Positions 62,401 through 64,000 of a DNA stretch of 64,000 nucleotides are shown one piece after another (position 1 is the stretch's first letter; the number at the start of each line of letters is the position of its first letter). Source of the DNA: JANSWY01 sp965228955 (GTDB lineage: Bacteria > Bacteroidota > Bacteroidia > Cytophagales > Cyclobacteriaceae); contig OZ245848.1 in the NCBI GenBank assembly GCA_965228955.1, forward strand, positions 930,001 through 994,000, given 5' to 3'. The notes below the pieces were generated by a model. The model saw nothing but the letters and a program-made list of their open reading frames with translations, did not search any database and was not told the DNA's origin. Both the position numbers and the translations under genes were made by a program.

Positions 62401-62988
62401 TTACTCCTTCAATACCATATCAATGCACATTACAGCAGCCATTATCAGAAGTCTGATTGGGTTTTCTGGTTGTACTTGTTCGTTGATGCTAAGCATGTAG
62501 TTGTCAGCAGTAGTGAATAGTTCTTTTCCAATTCCGGCCCATTTCTTACTTACATGAGCAAACTCATAGTCGTCTTTGATGAATTTGAAATCCCAGCTGG
62601 TCCATTTTCCTTTTAAAGTACAGAGTATCTGATCATTTGCATCCAGCACATCAAATTTTCCTCCAATTGAGAAGAACTTTTGTTTGAATTTTCCTACTAG
62701 TTGATCATTCTCATCTAGCACCTCAACAGTAGAAAGGAAGATCGCAACACCTCTCTTTACTGTAAGAACTTTCTCTCCAGATGGAGTTGTGATATCAACT
62801 TCAAAAGGAGTCATTCTTTTGTAATCAGTAAATCGAAGCATCTTTGTGAAGAATCCCAGCTTTTCTTCACGGCAGTTCATAAGTGTTTCCTGGCTGTCGG
62901 GATCAAGGATATCATAGTTGTTGGCAGCTTTAAACATGCCTACATGTTCTTTGACGAAAAAAAGATTTCGACTTAAAATAGAGTTCAT
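62401..62988 (-). CDS. Phospholipid-scramblase/LURP-one-related protein
   Basis: 195 residues. Twelve-strand tubby-like barrel with a C-terminal hydrophobic helix (PIRLLIMAAVMCIDMVLKE). Features of bacterial scramblase-related proteins: YDILDPDSQETLMNCREEK, VKRGVAIFLSTVEVLDENDQ and FSIGGKFDVLDANDQILCTLKGKW. Probably membrane associated; molecular role in bacteria is not established. Confidence 0.8.
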   Translation of the reverse strand: MNSILSRNLFFVKEHVGMFKAANNYDILDPDSQETLMNCREEKLGFFTKMLRFTDYKRMTPFEVDITTPSGEKVLTVKRGVAIFLSTVEVLDENDQLVGKFKQKFFSIGGKFDVLDANDQILCTLKGKWTSWDFKFIKDDYEFAHVSKKWAGIGKELFTTADNYMLSINEQVQPENPIRLLIMAAVMCIDMVLKE

Positions 62989-63123
62989 AGTACGTTAGAT
63001 TTTGTTGGTAATTATTATAAAGGAATAAGTATTCCTGTGAACAGTTCTTAAAATGTGTTGTAGATGGATCGGTAATATATGATTTCGATTCAATAAATGA
63101 AAGAATTCAAGATTGCCAAAACA

Positions 63124-63154
63124 TAAAAAAAGCTCTGAATGATTTTCAGAGCTT
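63124..63154 (-). terminator. Terminator after the desaturase gene
   Basis: AAGCTCTGAA / TTCAGAGCTT (63130-63139, 63145-63154), 5-base loop, T run on the minus strand from the A run at 63125-63131. Confidence 0.88.
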
Positions 63155-63160
63155 CAAGAG

Positions 63161-64000
63161 TTAGTTAGTGAGTTGAGGTTTCTGAGATTCCTCAAGTTTT
63201 GCTTTTTCTTCGGCTTTTGCCTTTTTATATGGATTATAATGTTTTTCAAAGAATGTTTCTGTTGAGTTATTATAACTCTTTACTCCACCTATTGCATATA
63301 GAAACCGAATGTAATACCATGGCAAGTCAATCTGAGATGGCGTGAAACCGTTTCGTGCACTGTTAGGGAATAAGTGATGGTTGCTATGCCATTCTCCGGC
63401 TACAATACCAGGCCAATATTGATTTACAGAAAGATCATTTTTACTGAAATCAAATCCTTCTTTTCTATTGTCTTTTCCTTTTCCGTGACCTTCAAAATTG
63501 AATGTTCTGATTCCTATGGCCCAGATATGAGCCGAACCGAAAATACAGAAGGCTAAGGCAAATCCACCTATCAGATAAAATACACCAAACCAAAACGCCC
63601 AATTAAGAGCCATATGTAACCACATGTAAAACGGGTGTGTAATTGATCCCCACTTTTGATATTGTTCGTAATTATTGATATAAACTCCAGTGTCTTTTAG
63701 CAATCCTGCTGCTGTTTTGTAATCCGTTTCGTCAAGATCCTTTGCGATAGGTTGGTGATTAGTATCTGCAAAGAAGCAGTACCAAAAGCCAGCCTGTGCA
63801 TTGTATGGATCTCCAGGTTTATCTGAAAGCGTGTGATGTACGTGGTGGGAAATCACATATATTTCTTCCGGAACTACTTTAACAACCAGATTGGCAGTAA
63901 TAAAGCTCCAGAATTTGTTACTGAATTTGTAAGCTCTATGTGTGGCATATCTATGATGCCAGATTGTTCCATGAGTACCCATGGCCACCATACTATACAG
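63161..64000 (-). CDS. Acyl-CoA / fatty acid desaturase (5' end outside window)
   Basis: At least 280 residues; the frame is open to the window edge, so the true start lies beyond it. Di-iron integral membrane desaturase with all three histidine boxes: HRYATH, SHHVHHTLSD (HxxHH) and EWHSNHHLFP (HxxHH). About four spans. It introduces a double bond (delta-9 type most likely) into membrane acyl chains. The C-terminus is charged (KKAKAEEKAKLEESQK). Confidence 0.93.
   Translation of the reverse strand: MYSMVAMGTHGTIWHHRYATHRAYKFSNKFWSFITANLVVKVVPEEIYVISHHVHHTLSDKPGDPYNAQAGFWYCFFADTNHQPIAKDLDETDYKTAAGLLKDTGVYINNYEQYQKWGSITHPFYMWLHMALNWAFWFGVFYLIGGFALAFCIFGSAHIWAIGIRTFNFEGHGKGKDNRKEGFDFSKNDLSVNQYWPGIVAGEWHSNHHLFPNSARNGFTPSQIDLPWYYIRFLYAIGGVKSYNNSTETFFEKHYNPYKKAKAEEKAKLEESQKPQLTN

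Overview
The window comes from a Bacteroidota chromosome, most likely a marine or aquatic member of the Cytophagales. Evidence: a SusC/SusD pair, type IX secretion (T9SS) C-terminal sorting domains, lipoproteins with acidic residues straight after the lipobox cysteine, no Shine-Dalgarno sequences, and promoters of the TTTG-N19-TAnnTTTG type. Placement below phylum level is inference. I see no rRNA, tRNA, CRISPR array or intact insertion sequence.

Layout. 1-6 kb: aldo/keto reductase (cut by the edge), GNAT-nitrilase fusion, cystathionine beta-synthase, murI. 5-14 kb: NADH dehydrogenase genes nuoH, I, J, K, L, M, N, split between H and I by repeats and an opposite-strand dinB-like gene. 14-18 kb: purF, a methyl-accepting chemotaxis protein, a small unknown gene. 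18-32 kb, all on the minus strand: a locus that reads as a complete outside-to-inside pathway for cyanophycin (multi-L-arginyl-poly-L-aspartate). It has three cyanophycinase-family (S51) proteins with different predicted locations, SusC, SusD, two PKD/beta-propeller surface lipoproteins, a YfcC-type inner membrane carrier and a cytoplasmic isoaspartyl peptidase. 32-47 kb: mostly secreted or lipid-anchored single genes (S41 peptidase, OM barrel, serpin, propeller, diheme cytochrome, cupin, Nudix, Crp regulator, START protein, FecR-like paralogue pair, IscA). 47-51 kb: methylmalonyl-CoA epimerase, thiL, BlaR1/BlaI-type pair, DUF3109. 51-64 kb: AraC regulator, DUF2911 protein, GNAT, two-component system, LipL32-family protein, MoxR/VWA pair, T9SS propeller, scramblase-like protein, fatty acid desaturase (cut by the edge).

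How the main system would work (inference from families and order): a T9SS-exported cyanophycinase and a surface lipoprotein cyanophycinase cut the polymer outside the cell. SusC/SusD, helped by the two PKD/propeller lipoproteins, take fragments across the outer membrane. A periplasmic cyanophycinase lipoprotein finishes release of beta-Asp-Arg. YfcC moves product across the inner membrane, and the Ntn-hydrolase splits it to Asp and Arg. No cyanophycin synthetase is present in the window, so this looks like scavenging of polymer made by others. A shared 25-base motif lies upstream of three of the locus genes.

Intergenic DNA is rich in repeats: fourteen arrays of different 7-base words, a roughly 130-bp MITE-like element with CGTCATTCC ends, REP-like palindromes beside a remnant of a REP-associated transposase, a 16-unit 21-bp satellite, and a duplicated CCCTAAAGGG hairpin.
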